Positions 63,314 through 64,000 of a stretch of 64,000 bases of DNA are shown here, piece by piece. Origin of the DNA: WQXF01 sp031553615 (GTDB lineage: Bacteria; Bacillota; Clostridia; Christensenellales; Aristaeellaceae); NCBI GenBank assembly GCA_031553615.1, contig JAVBLJ010000022.1, positions 1 through 64,000 on the forward strand, read 5' to 3'. The position numbers were made by a program, and so were the translations under genes. How positions within the stretch are numbered: the first letter of the stretch is position 1; each line of letters begins with the position of its first letter. A model generated the notes under the pieces. That model made no database searches and was not told the origin of the DNA. It was given only the letters and a program-made list of their open reading frames with translations.

Positions 63314-64000
63314 ATGCTACACACACGGCCACGCTCGCTGGGCCAGATACTTTCACGGGTGAAAAACATCGAGTTTTTCGATTCGCGCGGATTGGATGAC
63401 GTGACGAAGCGAAACCTGATGCTGGTGATCTATGCGGTGATGGTGGGGCAGATCAGCGCCTTCATTACAGGCGGCGCGGCATGGACGGGGTTCTTGCGCG
63501 AGGTGCTAAAGGCCGACGACCTGCTGCTGGGCATCATCGCGGCGGTGCCGGTAGCGGCCAGCACCATCCAAATCGTGATCGCGTATTGGATGCAACGCTT
63601 CCAAAAGCGCCGCTTTTTCCTCATCTTCTTTGGCATGCTGGGCCGCTTTTTCTGGATACCCATCGCGCTGGTGCCATATTTCATTCCGGCCAGCCAGCAC
63701 AGCGCGCAGATGATGCTGGTCTCCATATTCATCATGGCGGTATCGATCGGCAATAGCTTCGTAACCGTCGGCTACACTTCGCTGGTGGCTGACATCGTGC
63801 CGTTGCGCATTCGGGGCCGCTATTTCGCCTCGCGCTTGGCGGCCTCCCTGGTAACGGGCTTGCTGGGCGGTCTGGCCGCATCGTTCCTGGTGGATGCGCT
63901 GGGCACGGCGGGCTATACGATTGCGCTGATCGTAGCCGGAATCACCGGCATGGGGGATATCGCATTCTTTTTCCGGGTGCAATTCCCGCCCATGTATACG
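63314..64000 (+). CDS. MFS transporter, partial (cut by the window end)
   Basis: The visible 229 residues show at least six hydrophobic helices and the loop VPLRIRGRYFASRLA between helices 4 and 5, which is typical of a group of major facilitator proteins with RGRYF signatures. The reading frame is open to the last base, so the C-terminal half lies outside. ATG 63314 has GGAG 3 bases in front and GAGGGGA 13 bases in front, so the start is reasonable but not certain. The substrate is unknown. Confidence 0.75.
   Translation, partial: MLHTRPRSLGQILSRVKNIEFFDSRGLDDVTKRNLMLVIYAVMVGQISAFITGGAAWTGFLREVLKADDLLLGIIAAVPVAASTIQIVIAYWMQRFQKRRFFLIFFGMLGRFFWIPIALVPYFIPASQHSAQMMLVSIFIMAVSIGNSFVTVGYTSLVADIVPLRIRGRYFASRLAASLVTGLLGGLAASFLVDALGTAGYTIALIVAGITGMGDIAFFFRVQFPPMYT

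Overview
The window is GC-rich (AT-rich only in a few intergenic stretches) and densely coding. It looks like chromosome from a GC-rich member of the Clostridia (Bacillota). Reasons: a miaB-ricA-mutS-mutL-miaA-ynbB-lexA gene order known from Bacillota, LexA boxes of the Gram-positive CGAAC-N4-GTTCG type, an endonuclease-type MutL, the TIGR03960/TIGR03936/RNase G trio, strong GGAGG ribosome binding sites, and GTG/TTG starts. No species can be named from this alone. No rRNA, tRNA, CRISPR array, transposase or prophage gene was seen.

Layout. 1-187: intergenic DNA with a short dispersed repeat. 188-4848: four-gene operon (zinc alcohol dehydrogenase, sorbitol-6-phosphate-dehydrogenase-like SDR, PHP-domain protein, lipoate-protein ligase) closed by a terminator. 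4935-8531: MarR regulator with two operator-like palindromes on its own promoter, plus an ABC ATPase and FtsX-type permease. 8621-12085: GH51 arabinofuranosidase and a flavoprotein. 12194-26800 (minus): one 14.6-kb gene for a lipoprotein of about 4,870 residues made of tandem cadherin/Ig-like and FN3-like modules, a Thr-Pro linker and an unrecognised C-terminal domain. 26801-27426: AT-rich divergent promoter region. 27427-30816: FIST sensor protein and a soluble hybrid histidine kinase with two receiver domains.

31108-44096 is conserved housekeeping: TIGR03960 radical SAM protein, TIGR03936 protein, RNase G, MiaB, a RicA/YlbF-family protein, MutS, MutL, MiaA and a YnbB-type PLP enzyme. lexA (minus) follows. 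It is divergent from a small single-pass membrane protein whose consensus promoter carries a LexA box in its spacer, the position yneA holds in Bacillus. 45795-49147 is a MoxR / DUF58 / TgpA-like cluster. 49238-54608 holds glyA, a SpoU-family rRNA methyltransferase, threonine dehydratase, a MATE pump and a Nudix hydrolase. A second SOS-type promoter at 54675-54704 fires into the antisense strand of a 74-residue membrane protein gene. The rest has a COG2509-type flavoprotein with a foldable leader, a DUF3810 protein, a sugar-phosphate isomerase/epimerase-like protein, a calcium-type P-type ATPase, a membrane protein and a truncated MFS transporter.

The most interesting items are the giant modular lipoprotein beside a FIST/two-component pair, the two near-identical LexA-controlled promoters that each serve a tiny membrane protein locus, and the paired MarR operators.
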